From: Paraburkholderia sp. IMGN_8
Lineage (GTDB): Bacteria; Pseudomonadota; Gammaproteobacteria; Burkholderiales; Burkholderiaceae
DNA: 64,000 bases
NCBI RefSeq assembly: GCF_038050405.1
Contig: NZ_CP150900.1
Location: 2,480,001-2,544,000 of the forward strand
Reading direction: 5' to 3'
Shown: one piece after another, positions 1 to 9,072 of the stretch
Numbering within the stretch: position 1 is the stretch's first letter
Layout of the letters: every line of letters begins with the position of its first letter
Made by a program: the position numbers and the translations under genes
Notes under the pieces: generated by a model
The model's database searches: none
What the model was told of the DNA's origin: nothing
The model's input: the letters and a program-made list of their open reading frames with translations, nothing else

Positions 1-1479
1 GGCGTCGCCGAAGAAACCGAGCGGACGCGACGGAAACGGATTCGTACAGACCAGTTGGCCGGCACCGTCCGTGCGCTTACCCCGCTCCCATGACTGAATG
101 TCCAGCCCGAGACTCTTGCATTGCGCTTCGCCCGCGTAGACCGGCAGGTTCGGGTTGCCCAGCACAAAGCAACCGAGAATGTCGGTGCCGCCTGAGATCG
201 ATTGCAACGGCAGCGGCTTGACGTGATCGCGCACCCACGCGAATTGCGCGTCGTACAGCACCGCGCCGGTCGACATCATCGCCCGCAATGCGCCCAGATC
301 GAACTGCTTGCCTGGCGCGAGTCCGGCCTCCTCGCTCATTTTCAGGTACGCGGGGCTGGTGCCGAATACGCTGACGCGCTCGTCGGCCACGAGGCGCCAA
401 AGTGTGTCGACCGTCGAAATCGGACCGTCGTATGTGACGATCTCGACGCCCGACGCCAACGCCGACAATTGCCAGTTCCACATCATCCACGCGCAACTGG
501 TGTGGAAGAACAGCCGGTCGCCTGGCCGCAGGTCGCTGTGCAAGCGGTGTTCCTTCAGATGTTCGAGCAACACGCCGCCGGCGCCGTGCATGATGCATTT
601 CGGCTTGCCCGTGGTCCCCGACGAAAACATGATGAAAAGCGGCTGGTTGAACGGAAATTGCCGCCACACGAAGCGGGTTGCGTCGCCGCTCGCGATCAGT
701 TCATCCACCGCATACACAGCCGGCTCGACGGTGCCCGGCAAGCTGCCGCCATCGAGCGCGACAATGCCTTGTAGCGACGGCAACGCAGCGGCCAGCGCGG
801 CGACGTTCGTCTGCACCGGCGTGCCGGTGTCGAACGGTTGTGCGGCGGTGTGCGCGAACAGGAGTCGTGGTTCGAGCGGCGCGAAACGGTCAAGCATGGT
901 CTCGACGCTCATTTCCGGCGCAACGGTCGATAGCGTGGCGCCCAGCGCGGTGACGGCCAGCGCGGTCACGATCGCGGCGGCGTCGTTGCGCATCACGGCG
1001 ATCACCCGGTCGCCCTCGCTCAATCCCAACGCCGACAACGCATCGGCCAGACGCGCAACGCGTTCGCGCAATTCGCCGCGGTTCAGGCGCAGCTTGCGGC
1101 CATCCGCGTGACAGGCCGTGAGTGCCGGTGCTTGCGCCGGCGCGACCGCGAGGCTCAGCAGCGCGTCCGCATAATTCAGGCGCACCTGCGGGAAGAAACG
1201 CGCATGCTCGCACTCATCGCCCACGCATGCAGGCTCGGTGCTGCCCGACCAGTCCACGCCTTGCGACCACTGCAACAGGAATGACCAGAAGGTCCGGTAG
1301 TCCCGCACCGAGAAATCGTGCAGCGCCTCATAGTTTGCGAAGATGTGGCCGGTATGAGCCTCGAGCGCGCGCGTGAGCGCCGTCATTTGCGATGCCGCGG
1401 CACGATCCGGCTGGATGCCGTAGATGGGTAGGCGCGGTGCGGCGCTGGAAGAAGCGTCGAGCAAATCCGATCGATCCAT
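1..1479 (-). CDS. aacS: acetoacetyl-CoA synthetase (acetoacetate-CoA ligase), 3' end off the window
   Basis: An adenylate-forming enzyme that activates acetoacetate to acetoacetyl-CoA with ATP and CoA in the cytoplasm, linking ketone-body or polyhydroxybutyrate carbon to central metabolism. 493 codons are visible and the frame is open through the left edge; the family is usually about 650 residues, so roughly the last quarter is missing. The N-terminal acyl-CoA synthetase cap is followed by the AMP-binding domain, with its phosphate loop FSSGTTGKPKC near residue 281 and HTSCAWMMWN downstream. The start is the ATG whose complement lies at 1477-1479, with GGAG about seven bases upstream. It is divergent from the LysR gene at 1813. 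Acetoacetate rather than acetate specificity is inferred from overall resemblance. Confidence 0.88.
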   Translation of the reverse strand, partial: MDRSDLLDASSSAAPRLPIYGIQPDRAAASQMTALTRALEAHTGHIFANYEALHDFSVRDYRTFWSFLLQWSQGVDWSGSTEPACVGDECEHARFFPQVRLNYADALLSLAVAPAQAPALTACHADGRKLRLNRGELRERVARLADALSALGLSEGDRVIAVMRNDAAAIVTALAVTALGATLSTVAPEMSVETMLDRFAPLEPRLLFAHTAAQPFDTGTPVQTNVAALAAALPSLQGIVALDGGSLPGTVEPAVYAVDELIASGDATRFVWRQFPFNQPLFIMFSSGTTGKPKCIMHGAGGVLLEHLKEHRLHSDLRPGDRLFFHTSCAWMMWNWQLSALASGVEIVTYDGPISTVDTLWRLVADERVSVFGTSPAYLKMSEEAGLAPGKQFDLGALRAMMSTGAVLYDAQFAWVRDHVKPLPLQSISGGTDILGCFVLGNPNLPVYAGEAQCKSLGLDIQSWERGKRTDGAGQLVCTNPFPSRPLGFFGDA

Positions 1480-1812
1480 TAAAAGCTCCACGTTTTGCGC
1501 GGGCGAGCACCATCCCGGCCGGGACCCGCCGCACAAATTTCGTTTTGTCGAGAGAAATCCAACCGGACGAACCCCTGCCCGGCGCTACCTGGGCAAGCGG
1601 TCTTGCCGAGTCTTTCTCTAGTACCGGAGCCTAGTAGTTGACCTCTTTTAACTCTGTGCGACATCGTACGAACGGCACGCGGCGGCGTCCCGCGACTTGC
1701 GCGAGGCCACGACCAAATTTCACGACACCGATGCGGCGCCGGCGCGGCGAGCACGTAGAATAGCCAGCGGTTTTCTGCTTTTCTGCAATCGCGCAATCGA
1801 GTCGAGACAGCC
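1480..1812. promoter_or_regulatory. divergent intergenic region, aacS / LysR gene
   Basis: This 333-base spacer lies between two divergent genes, the usual place for a LysR-type operator. A partial dyad, GTTGA then TTAAC, sits around 1637-1652 and has the general look of a LysR T-N11-A site, but it is weak. I see no clear promoter and no small ORF. Confidence 0.35.
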
Positions 1813-2760
1813 TTGAAACGTAAAATGCCCGCGCTGAACGCGCTCAAAGCCTTCGAAGTCGCCGGCCGCACAGGCAGCTTCACGCGCGCCGCCGAGTTGC
1901 TGAACGTGACGCAAAGCGCCGTCAGCCGGCAGGTCCGGCAACTGGAGGCGCAGCTCGGCGAGACGCTATTGCTGCGTCACCATCACCACCTGGAACTGTC
2001 CGCCGCCGGGCGTGTCCTGTTGCAGGCCCTGCAGCAATCGTTCGACCGGATCGAACTGACGGTGCGCAGCCTGCAGGAAAAGACCCACCGCAATCGATTG
2101 CGCATCAACGCGCCGCCCACTTTTACGAGCCGCTGGCTGATGCCGCGGCTGGGGCGTCTGCGTGACGCGTATCCGCATCTGGAATTGAGCCTGTCGACCC
2201 GTGTCGACGACAATCTGGCCGAGTCGGGCGTGCTCGACTGCGCGATCCGTTTCGGCAATGGCGAGTGGGAAGGTTTCGACAACCGTCTGCTGATGAACGA
2301 GCGGCACATCGCGGTTTGCGCGCCCGCGTTGCTGGCGCGCCAGGCCGGCCGCGCGGCGATCGATCTGAATCAGTTCACGCTGTTGCACGTGCTCGCGAGC
2401 GCCGATCAGCGCTACCTGACGTGGCAACATTGGCTGAAGGCCGCCGGCATCGAAAATGTCGACACACGTGGCGGTTACGAATTCGACCTGCTCGATCATG
2501 CGATTCGCGCCGCGACCGACGGGCTCGGCGTGACGATCGCCGATCGTCACATGATCGCGCGCGAACTGGCGGAGGGACAGCTGGTGCAGGTGCTAAACGT
2601 GCATGTCGACGGGCATCAGTCGTACTGGCTCGTCACGCGCGCCGGACAGGACGAACTGCCGCACGTCGCGCTGTTTCGCGACTGGTTGCAGCAGGAGATC
2701 TGGCTCAGCGAGCGGGCACTCGATTCGTCGGAGTCAGCGCAGTTGGGCGACGCGCTTTGA
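1813..2760 (+). CDS. LysR-family transcriptional regulator (GcvA-like)
   Basis: A DNA-binding regulator with an N-terminal winged helix-turn-helix at about residues 6-65 (LNALKAFEVAGRTGSFTRAA, then QSAVSRQVRQLE) and a C-terminal effector-binding domain at about 95-300. Its 315 residues are normal for the family. Translation begins at TTG 1813 (GAG six bases upstream) or at ATG 1825, which would give the more usual MPALNALKAF beginning; the sequence does not decide. It is divergent from aacS and convergent with the GMC oxidoreductase, so aacS is the most likely target by position. The effector is unknown. Confidence 0.9.
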   Translation: MKRKMPALNALKAFEVAGRTGSFTRAAELLNVTQSAVSRQVRQLEAQLGETLLLRHHHHLELSAAGRVLLQALQQSFDRIELTVRSLQEKTHRNRLRINAPPTFTSRWLMPRLGRLRDAYPHLELSLSTRVDDNLAESGVLDCAIRFGNGEWEGFDNRLLMNERHIAVCAPALLARQAGRAAIDLNQFTLLHVLASADQRYLTWQHWLKAAGIENVDTRGGYEFDLLDHAIRAATDGLGVTIADRHMIARELAEGQLVQVLNVHVDGHQSYWLVTRAGQDELPHVALFRDWLQQEIWLSERALDSSESAQLGDAL

Positions 2761-2803
2761 GTTGCGTCGATGTGCGTTGATTTGAGGCCGCAGCGCGCCG
2801 CTG

Positions 2804-4465
2804 TCAAGCCGCGGCGGTCAGCTCCGACGCTTCAGGTTTAATAGCCGCAGTGCTTTGCGCGTCTTCGAGAATCATCTCGGCGCCCTTCTCGGCCACCATC
2901 ATCGTCGGCGCGTTGATGTTGCCGGACGTGATGTTCGGAAAGATCGACGCATCGACCACGCGCAGCCCGGCGATGCCATGCACCCGCAAGCGTGCATCGA
3001 CCACCGAAGTACGCGGATCGTCGCCCATCGCACATGAGCCGCACAGGTGATAGATCGAGCCCGACTGCTCGCGGAAGTATTGCAGGAAGCCTTCGCGGGT
3101 ATTCACCTGCGGCCCGGGCGAGATTTCCTCCACCGTGATCTCCTTCAACGCCGGCGAACTCATTACCTTGCGCACCAGTTCGCAACCCTGGATCACTTCG
3201 TCGATGTCTTTTTCGGTGGTCAGCGCGTTGATGCGGATTTTCGCGGCGTCTTCCGCGCGATTCGACGCGATCTCGATCGAGCCGCGGCTGGTCGGCCGGC
3301 ATGGATTGAACGCCAGCAGAAAGCCCGAATAGGGCTCGGGTTCGAGACTCGCCTTGTTGCTCTTCGGAATCCGGTACGACAGCGGATTGAAGTACAACTG
3401 CAAATTCGGCTGCGTCTCGCGCTCGTTGCCTTTGAAGAAACCGCCCGACTGGTTCACGCTCATCGCCAGCGGTCCCTTGCGTGTCAGCAGATACTGCAAG
3501 CCGAGCTTGAGCTTGCCGAGCAATGGCCACATCTCGTCGTTCAGCGTCTTCATGTTGGCGCGATAGTAGAAGCTCACGCACAAATGGTCTTGCAGATTCT
3601 GGCCGACGGCGGGCAGTTCCTTGACCAGCGTAATGCGATGCTTCGCCAGCAAGGCGCTGTCGCCTACACCCGAGAGTTGCAGCAGCTTCGGCGTATCCAC
3701 GGCGCCCGCCGACAGGATCACCTCGCGATTGGCCATGAACTGCCGCGTGGCGCCGTTCTGCGTGACGCTCACGCCGATCGCCCGCTGGTTGCCGTCGAAT
3801 AGCACGCGGCTTGCCAGTACTTCGCGCTCGACGGTCAGGTTCTTGCGCGTGAGCACCGGATGCAGATACTCGAAGCTGCTCGACGAACGTTGCCCGTTGC
3901 GCGTATTCACGTCGTAAATGCCCGCGCCTTCGAATTGCGCGCCGTTGAAGTCGTCGCTGCGTTTGTAGCCGGCCTGGTCGCAGCCTTTGAGGAACACGTG
4001 GCAGATCGGATGTACCGCGTCTTTCATCGGCGAGATGCGGATCGGGCCGTCAGCGCCGTGATAGTCGGTGTTGCCGAGCGGATGCGATTCGAGCTTGCGG
4101 AAATACGGCAGCACGTCGCGAAACGCCCAACCCTTATTGCCCGCGGCGGCCCAGTCGTCGAAATCGTGCGGCTGGCCGCGCACGTAGATCATCGCGTTGA
4201 TCGAGCCCGAACCGCCCTGCACCTTGCCGCGCGGGCAATAGATCGGCCGGTTGTCGAGTTCCTTTTCGGGCTCGCTGTAGTACATCCAGTTATAGGTTTC
4301 GTTGTAGTACGTCCTGGTGAAACCGACCGGAATCTTGAACCAGAAGGAACTGTCCTTGCCGCCCGCTTCAAGCAGCAGTACCGAATATTGGCCCGACGCC
4401 GACAGGCGATTGGCAAGAATGCAGCCCGCCGAACCCGCGCCGACGATAATGTAATCGTAGTTCAT
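2804..4465 (-). CDS. GMC-family FAD-dependent oxidoreductase
   Basis: A flavoprotein alcohol/choline dehydrogenase-like enzyme of 553 residues. The N-terminal FAD dinucleotide fold reads VGAGSAG at residues 8-14. A GMC signature segment follows near 85-105 ([13 protein letters not shown]), a second near 252-268 ([15 protein letters not shown]), and the C-terminal active-site parts HLCGSCAMG and SGNINAP supply the usual His/Asn pair. It is the last gene of a four-gene leftward operon, 71 bases below the enolase-superfamily gene. Oxidation of an alcohol or polyol to an aldehyde, which the operon's aldehyde dehydrogenase could take further, is an inference from context. The substrate cannot be read from sequence. 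Confidence 0.9.
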   Translation of the reverse strand: MNYDYIIVGAGSAGCILANRLSASGQYSVLLLEAGGKDSSFWFKIPVGFTRTYYNETYNWMYYSEPEKELDNRPIYCPRGKVQGGSGSINAMIYVRGQPHDFDDWAAAGNKGWAFRDVLPYFRKLESHPLGNTDYHGADGPIRISPMKDAVHPICHVFLKGCDQAGYKRSDDFNGAQFEGAGIYDVNTRNGQRSSSSFEYLHPVLTRKNLTVEREVLASRVLFDGNQRAIGVSVTQNGATRQFMANREVILSAGAVDTPKLLQLSGVGDSALLAKHRITLVKELPAVGQNLQDHLCVSFYYRANMKTLNDEMWPLLGKLKLGLQYLLTRKGPLAMSVNQSGGFFKGNERETQPNLQLYFNPLSYRIPKSNKASLEPEPYSGFLLAFNPCRPTSRGSIEIASNRAEDAAKIRINALTTEKDIDEVIQGCELVRKVMSSPALKEITVEEISPGPQVNTREGFLQYFREQSGSIYHLCGSCAMGDDPRTSVVDARLRVHGIAGLRVVDASIFPNITSGNINAPTMMVAEKGAEMILEDAQSTAAIKPEASELTAAA

Positions 4466-4536
4466 GCTCTATGTCGCCAGACGGCGCTCAATCCAGTGAA
4501 TGCGTACAAAAGATTGAACCCAGGCCCAACCCGGGT

Positions 4537-5754
4537 TCAACCCCTGGCCGGCGCGAGATCTTTCACGTCGGCCGGAAGAGCTGCCATTTGCAGATGCAGA
4601 CGCTCGCCGGTGTATGGCGTGTGTTGCCTGACCACTTCCATGTTCAGTTCGACGCCAAGGCCCGGTTCCTGCGGCGGAATGATGTAGCCGTCTTCCCATT
4701 GAATCGGTTTCCTCAATACCGCCGCATGGAAACCGTCCCACGTCCCGATGCTTTCCTGAATCAGGAAGTTCGGCGTGCAGGTCGCCAGCTGAATGCTGGC
4801 CGCCGCGCCGATCGGCCCGTTGTACAGGTGCGGCGCGATCTGCGCGTAATACACCTCGGCGAGCGTCGCCACTTTCTTCGCTTCGAGCAAACCGCCCACG
4901 CGCGCCACGTTCAATTGCAAAATCGACGCCGCGCCCGCTTCGAGCAGCTTGAAGAATTCGTACTTGGTAGTAAGGCGCTCGCCGGCGGCAATCGGAATGC
5001 TGGTGTGCTGCGCGACTTGCGCCATCGCGCCTTCCTGGCCCGGCGGCACCGGCTCTTCGAACCACAGCGGATCGTATTTTTCGAGGCGCCTGGCAAGCCG
5101 GATCGCGGACGACGGCACCATCTGCCCATGCGTGCCGAACAGCAGATCGGCCTTGCTGCCGACCGCTTCACGCACCTTGCGGCAGAAGGTTTCGCAGCGG
5201 TCGAGCACTTCCATCGACAGTTGATGCCCCGAGTACGCCGTGTACGGCCCGGCCGGATCGAACTTGACCGCCGTGAAGCCACGCTTCACGTTCTCGGCCG
5301 CGCATTCGGCGGCGAGGTCGGGATCGTCGTAGTCGTATTCGCCGCGGCTGTTCTTCGGATAGAGATAGGTGTACGAGCGCAGACGCTCGTTCACCATCCC
5401 GCCGAGCAGTTCATAGACCGGCTTGTTCGCGGCCTTGCCGACGATGTCCCAGCACGCCATTTCCAGCCCGCTCACCACACCCATCATCGTCAGATCGGGG
5501 CGTTGCGTGAAGCCGCTCGAATACGCTTCGCGCCAGAGCCGCTCGATATGGTGCGGATCCTTATCGAGCAGATAGCGGCCGAATACATCGTCGATGATGT
5601 GGGTCATCGCGTTCGGATGGAATGTCGCCGAATAGATTTCGCCGACGCCTTCAATACCGCAGTCGGTCTTCAGTTTGACGAAAATCCAGTACATGCCGCC
5701 GAGATGCGGCGGCGGTACGGCAACGACATGCGTTTCAAGCGAGACAACTTTCAT
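4537..5754 (-). CDS. mandelate racemase / muconate lactonizing (enolase superfamily) enzyme, probable sugar-acid dehydratase
   Basis: A 405-residue protein with the enolase-superfamily layout: an N-terminal capping domain (about 1-120) and a TIM barrel. Visible barrel elements are AVKFDPAG, DLLFGTHGQ, WFEEPVPP (metal-binding Glu), AAGERL (metal-binding Glu), QLNVARVGG and APHLYNGP, whose His is the likely acid/base. The first metal ligand is not obvious because the strand reads FGTHGQ instead of the D-x-N or DFHGR forms of better-known members. Acid-sugar dehydratases of this superfamily convert aldonic or uronic acids to 2-keto-3-deoxy acids, which fits an operon with an MFS carrier and an aldehyde dehydrogenase. 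A strong GGAGG precedes the ATG. The exact substrate is unknown. Confidence 0.85.
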   Translation of the reverse strand: MKVVSLETHVVAVPPPHLGGMYWIFVKLKTDCGIEGVGEIYSATFHPNAMTHIIDDVFGRYLLDKDPHHIERLWREAYSSGFTQRPDLTMMGVVSGLEMACWDIVGKAANKPVYELLGGMVNERLRSYTYLYPKNSRGEYDYDDPDLAAECAAENVKRGFTAVKFDPAGPYTAYSGHQLSMEVLDRCETFCRKVREAVGSKADLLFGTHGQMVPSSAIRLARRLEKYDPLWFEEPVPPGQEGAMAQVAQHTSIPIAAGERLTTKYEFFKLLEAGAASILQLNVARVGGLLEAKKVATLAEVYYAQIAPHLYNGPIGAAASIQLATCTPNFLIQESIGTWDGFHAAVLRKPIQWEDGYIIPPQEPGLGVELNMEVVRQHTPYTGERLHLQMAALPADVKDLAPARG

Positions 5755-5774
5755 TTACGCACCCTCCTTTCCTG

Positions 5775-5868
5775 TGTCGATCGGAGTTAGCGCTTTAGCG
5801 CTTACTCCGATCCCATGCAAAGCTGTCGATCGGAGTTAGCGCTTTAGCGCTTACTCCGAACCCATGCA
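5775..5868. repeat. tandem pair of 45-bp hairpin elements
   Basis: Two 45-base direct repeats (5775-5819 and 5824-5868) differ at one base. Each contains a near-perfect inverted repeat: the arms TCGGAGTTAGCGCT and AGCGCTTACTCCGA pair with one mismatch around a two-base loop. The first copy spans the stop codon of the MFS gene and the second lies inside its coding sequence. It looks like a REP-like or terminator-like hairpin that has been duplicated in place. Confidence 0.9.
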
Positions 5869-7159
5869 TGTTTCTCAGCGCAAGGCCGGCGAAGCCGCCG
5901 AGCGCCGCCATTCCGGCCACATAGCCGAAGTAAAGCTGGTAACCGAAGACGCCCGGGAAGTTCTGCGTCAGATAGCCGTTGATCAGCGGCAGGAACACGT
6001 CCGGCGAATAACCGAGCACGGATATCAGGCCGATCGCGAGCCCCATCGTTTCGACGGGAATGTTGCAGCGATCCAGCAGCGACCAGTACAGGCCGCGAAT
6101 CGCGTACGTCAGAATGCCGATGAACAGCACGAGGAACACCAGCAGCACGTGGCTGGAAATGCGCGGCGCCGCCATCAGGCCAAGCAGCGACAACGCCGCG
6201 AGAAAGAGCGCAATCACCAGCACCGACACCTTCGAATAACGGTCGCCGAGAAAGCCGCCGCCGATGCCGCCGATCGGCCGCATCCACAGCTTGAGCGTGG
6301 TGATCGTGCCGGCCATCACCACCGTCAAACCGATCTCGCCTTCATGCAGATACGCGGAGAAACTGTAGGTGGCCCAGAACACCTGATAGCCGCAGAACAC
6401 GATTGCGGCGACGAGCCATAACTCGGGAATCGTCGCGAGCGTTTTCAGATCGACCAGCACGTTGCTGCGTTTGCGCGCGGCGCGATGGGTCACGGCGGCG
6501 CCTTGCGGGTCTTTGATCAGCGCGAGTACCACACCGAGCGCGATGCAAAGAAACGCGTACATATAGACGACCAGCTTGAAACCGGCCGCAACCGGCTCGC
6601 CCCTGGTTTGCGTGAACCATGCGAACAGCGTGATCGCGACGGTCGCGAGCATCGCTTCGATCAGGCCTCGCCCGCCGTCGAGCAAGCCGAAGAAGCGGCC
6701 CTGCTCATGCGTGCCGGCGATCATCGTCACGCGCTTGATGACGGCGGCCCAGAACGTCAATCCGGTCGACAAACCCCAGCCGCCGAAGATCACCATCAGC
6801 ACCTGGAACGACGGCGCGGTCGAATACCACAAGCCCAGCACGCCGGTTGCGATCAGCGAAAAGCAGATCAACAGGCGCGGCGCGATGCGATCGGCGAGCC
6901 AGCCGCTCGGCAGATAACTCAACAGAAAAATCGTGCCCAGCGACGAATACAGATAGCCAAGCTGACTATCGGTGATGTGAAACACGTCGAGCATCGTCGG
7001 CTGATAGACCTGCCGCAGATACAGAATCGGGTAAATTGCACCGGCTGCCAGCACCAGCAACATGAGCTGCAGGTAGCGTTGCGCCTTGCTGTTTTGCAGT
7101 GCGGCTTCGTGCTCGCTTAAAGCGAGCGACGCGGTAGTTCGAACGGGTTGAGATGACAC
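5795..7159 (-). CDS. MFS transporter
   Basis: A twelve-helix major facilitator of about 454 residues, probably importing the substrate of this operon across the inner membrane. The loop between helices 2 and 3 contains a partial MFS signature (SGWLADRIAPR), and hydrophobic segments are evenly spaced through the chain. An upstream GTG at 7180 is possible, but the GTG at 7157-7159 is preceded by AGGAG at seven bases and is preferred. The last 25 or so residues (HGFGVSAKALTPIDS and AWDRSKR) are encoded by the tandem hairpin repeats and are therefore unlike the family. It lies 40 bases upstream of the enolase-superfamily gene and 134 bases below the aldehyde dehydrogenase gene. Confidence 0.88.
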   Translation of the reverse strand: MSSQPVRTTASLALSEHEAALQNSKAQRYLQLMLLVLAAGAIYPILYLRQVYQPTMLDVFHITDSQLGYLYSSLGTIFLLSYLPSGWLADRIAPRLLICFSLIATGVLGLWYSTAPSFQVLMVIFGGWGLSTGLTFWAAVIKRVTMIAGTHEQGRFFGLLDGGRGLIEAMLATVAITLFAWFTQTRGEPVAAGFKLVVYMYAFLCIALGVVLALIKDPQGAAVTHRAARKRSNVLVDLKTLATIPELWLVAAIVFCGYQVFWATYSFSAYLHEGEIGLTVVMAGTITTLKLWMRPIGGIGGGFLGDRYSKVSVLVIALFLAALSLLGLMAAPRISSHVLLVFLVLFIGILTYAIRGLYWSLLDRCNIPVETMGLAIGLISVLGYSPDVFLPLINGYLTQNFPGVFGYQLYFGYVAGMAALGGFAGLALRNMHGFGVSAKALTPIDSFAWDRSKR

Positions 7160-7292
7160 TTGAGCGCTCCTGAGAGACACAGCGCCGGTCTACCGGTTTG
7201 CCGGGTCTCCAATATGGTTTTGTTATGGGTTTAGCTGCGGGTTTCAGGAAAGACGCGTACCGTTGATTGCTGTCCCGGCACGCGCCGGTCCA

Positions 7293-8729
7293 TCAGTACT
7301 TCATCACCACGAGACGGGTCTGCGTGAATTCGAGCATGCCGTGCTTGCCGTCGTCGCCGCCGAGGCCCGAACGCTTCCAGCCCGCGTGGAATCCTTGATA
7401 CGGATCGGCCGGCGTGCGGTTCACATACAGTTCGCCCGCTTCGATGCCGTTGGCGATCTTCATGGCGCTGCGATAGTTCTCGGTATAGAGCACCGACGAC
7501 AAACCGAATTGATGGTCGTTGGCCATCTCCAGCGCTTCGTCGAGCGTGCGGTATTTGACGACCGGCATGATCGGACCGAAGGTTTCTTCCTGGATGATTT
7601 CCATGTCCTGCCGGCAGTTCGACAGCAAGGTAGGCGGATAGAAGAAGCCCTTGCCTTGCGGCAGCTTGCCGCCGGTTTCGAGTGTGGCGCCCGCGGCGAG
7701 CGCACGCTCGACCATCGCGTGAATCGACTGGCGCGACGCTTCGTTGACGAGCGGACCCATCAGCGAGGGCTGCTCGCTGCGGTCGCCGATCTCCACTGCG
7801 CTCATGTGTTTCTTCAGCAGCGCGACGAAGTGGTCATGCACGCTTTCGTGAACGTAGACGCGCTCGATCGCCGTACAAAGCTGGCCGCAATGCGTGGTCT
7901 TGGAGGCGACCAGATCGCGCGCGGCTTTCTCCAGATCGGCATCCGCCTCGATGATCGCGGGCGTCTTCCCGCCCAGTTCCAGCGACGGCCTGGCGATGTT
8001 CGCCTTGCAGTATTCGAGCACCTTGCGGCCCGCGCCGACACTGCCTGTCAGCGTGATCATGCCGACCTTCGGATGCGTGCAGAGCGCTTCGGCGGTTGCA
8101 TGATTCATGGCGAGAATGTTGACCACGCCTGCGGGCAAGCCTGCACGTTCGACCGCGCGGGCAATCTCGAACGCGGAGGTCGGCGTGTTGTTGCTCGGGC
8201 GGACCACCACCGTATTGCCGGCGATCAGCGCGGGCGCCACCTTGCGCATGAACGTATAGACCGGATAGTTGAACGGAATCAGACAGGCGACCACGCCGAT
8301 CGGCTCGCGGTGCAGCACGAGGTTTTCGTCGGGCGTATCGCTCGGAATCACTTCGCCTTCGATACGGCGCGCCCATTCGGCGTGATAGCGAGTGATCTGG
8401 CCGGCGTAGATCGCTTCGTTGGTGGCGTCGGCGACGCTCTTGCCCGACTCCAGCGCCAGCGCCGCGCCGATGGCGGGCGCGCATTCGGTCAATGCATCGG
8501 CGAGCTTGTGCAGATAGACCGCGCGCTCGGCCGAAGGCAGCTTGCGCCACGCTTTTTGCGCGGCTGCTGCGGCGTCGACCGCGGCGATCACTTCGGCCTT
8601 CGAAGCGCCCGTGACGTGGGCAATTTCGACTTCGGTTGCCGGGTTGTAGACGGCGATGAGCTCGTCGCTAGCGGATTCGGCGCCAGGTTCAATAAACCGG
8701 CCGTTAGCAAAATTGCGATCGAGTCGCAT
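7293..8729 (-). CDS. NAD-dependent aldehyde dehydrogenase (AldA-like)
   Basis: Oxidises an aldehyde to its acid in the cytoplasm. With the ATG at 8727-8729, which has AGGAGA five bases upstream, the protein is 478 residues, close to the roughly 479 of lactaldehyde dehydrogenase AldA; a longer reading frame upstream lacks such a site. The general base Glu251 lies in LELGGKTP and the nucleophile Cys285 in HCGQLC. The C-terminal segment EETFGPIMPVV and the ending GGDDGKHGMLEF also resemble AldA. It is the first gene of the leftward catabolic operon, so the promoter should lie in 8730-8936. Lactaldehyde, glycolaldehyde or a semialdehyde from sugar-acid breakdown are candidate substrates. Confidence 0.9.
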   Translation of the reverse strand: MRLDRNFANGRFIEPGAESASDELIAVYNPATEVEIAHVTGASKAEVIAAVDAAAAAQKAWRKLPSAERAVYLHKLADALTECAPAIGAALALESGKSVADATNEAIYAGQITRYHAEWARRIEGEVIPSDTPDENLVLHREPIGVVACLIPFNYPVYTFMRKVAPALIAGNTVVVRPSNNTPTSAFEIARAVERAGLPAGVVNILAMNHATAEALCTHPKVGMITLTGSVGAGRKVLEYCKANIARPSLELGGKTPAIIEADADLEKAARDLVASKTTHCGQLCTAIERVYVHESVHDHFVALLKKHMSAVEIGDRSEQPSLMGPLVNEASRQSIHAMVERALAAGATLETGGKLPQGKGFFYPPTLLSNCRQDMEIIQEETFGPIMPVVKYRTLDEALEMANDHQFGLSSVLYTENYRSAMKIANGIEAGELYVNRTPADPYQGFHAGWKRSGLGGDDGKHGMLEFTQTRLVVMKY

Positions 8730-9072
8730 GGTCGTCTCCTGAAAGGCGTGGTGCAAAAACGCATGACCTCCGGCTATGAGCTTCATGCCGATGGCGCATG
8801 GAGCGAATTTTTCTCCTCGGCACAGCGCGCCACAAGCGAATAATTTGCGGGACAAACATTCGGAAAAGTCACGTTTATCCAGGGTTGAGCCTCATACGCG
8901 TTTCCCACTTCAGATTGTGGTACGGCCGGGCGCAGTGTTCAATTTTTCCCGATGTTCACGTTACGTATACATGATATTTTTCTGAACACCAGAGCAACGC
9001 TGCGCCGGCGTTCAATTTTGCAGCCTGTTCACGTTACGTATACACTCATAAAAATTGAACAAAGGGTGGACC
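8730..9072. promoter_or_regulatory. divergent intergenic region, aldehyde dehydrogenase operon / AbiE-like module
   Basis: A 343-base spacer serving two divergent transcription units. The half next to the AbiE-like genes (8937-9061) holds the duplicated operator-like unit described separately. The half next to the aldehyde dehydrogenase shows no clear promoter or operator to me. Confidence 0.5.
8937..9061 (+). promoter_or_regulatory. two 52-bp operator-like units upstream of the AbiE-like module
   Basis: The units lie at 8937-8988 and 9010-9061, 73 bases apart start to start. Each reads GTTCAATTTT, six variable bases, the identical 19-mer TGTTCACGTTACGTATACA, eleven variable bases, then TGAACA. 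TGTTCA and TGAACA form an inverted repeat with a constant 24-base gap in both copies, and the outer GTTCAATTTT of copy one is mirrored by AAAATTGAAC at the end of copy two. The second unit ends twelve bases before the antitoxin-like start codon. In characterised AbiE systems the antitoxin represses its own promoter through paired repeats, so autoregulation is the natural inference. Confidence 0.8.

Noticed and set aside
9055..9072. TTG start for the AbiEi-like protein
   Set aside because: It lies inside the operator repeat; the ATG at 9073 has a proper Shine-Dalgarno sequence.
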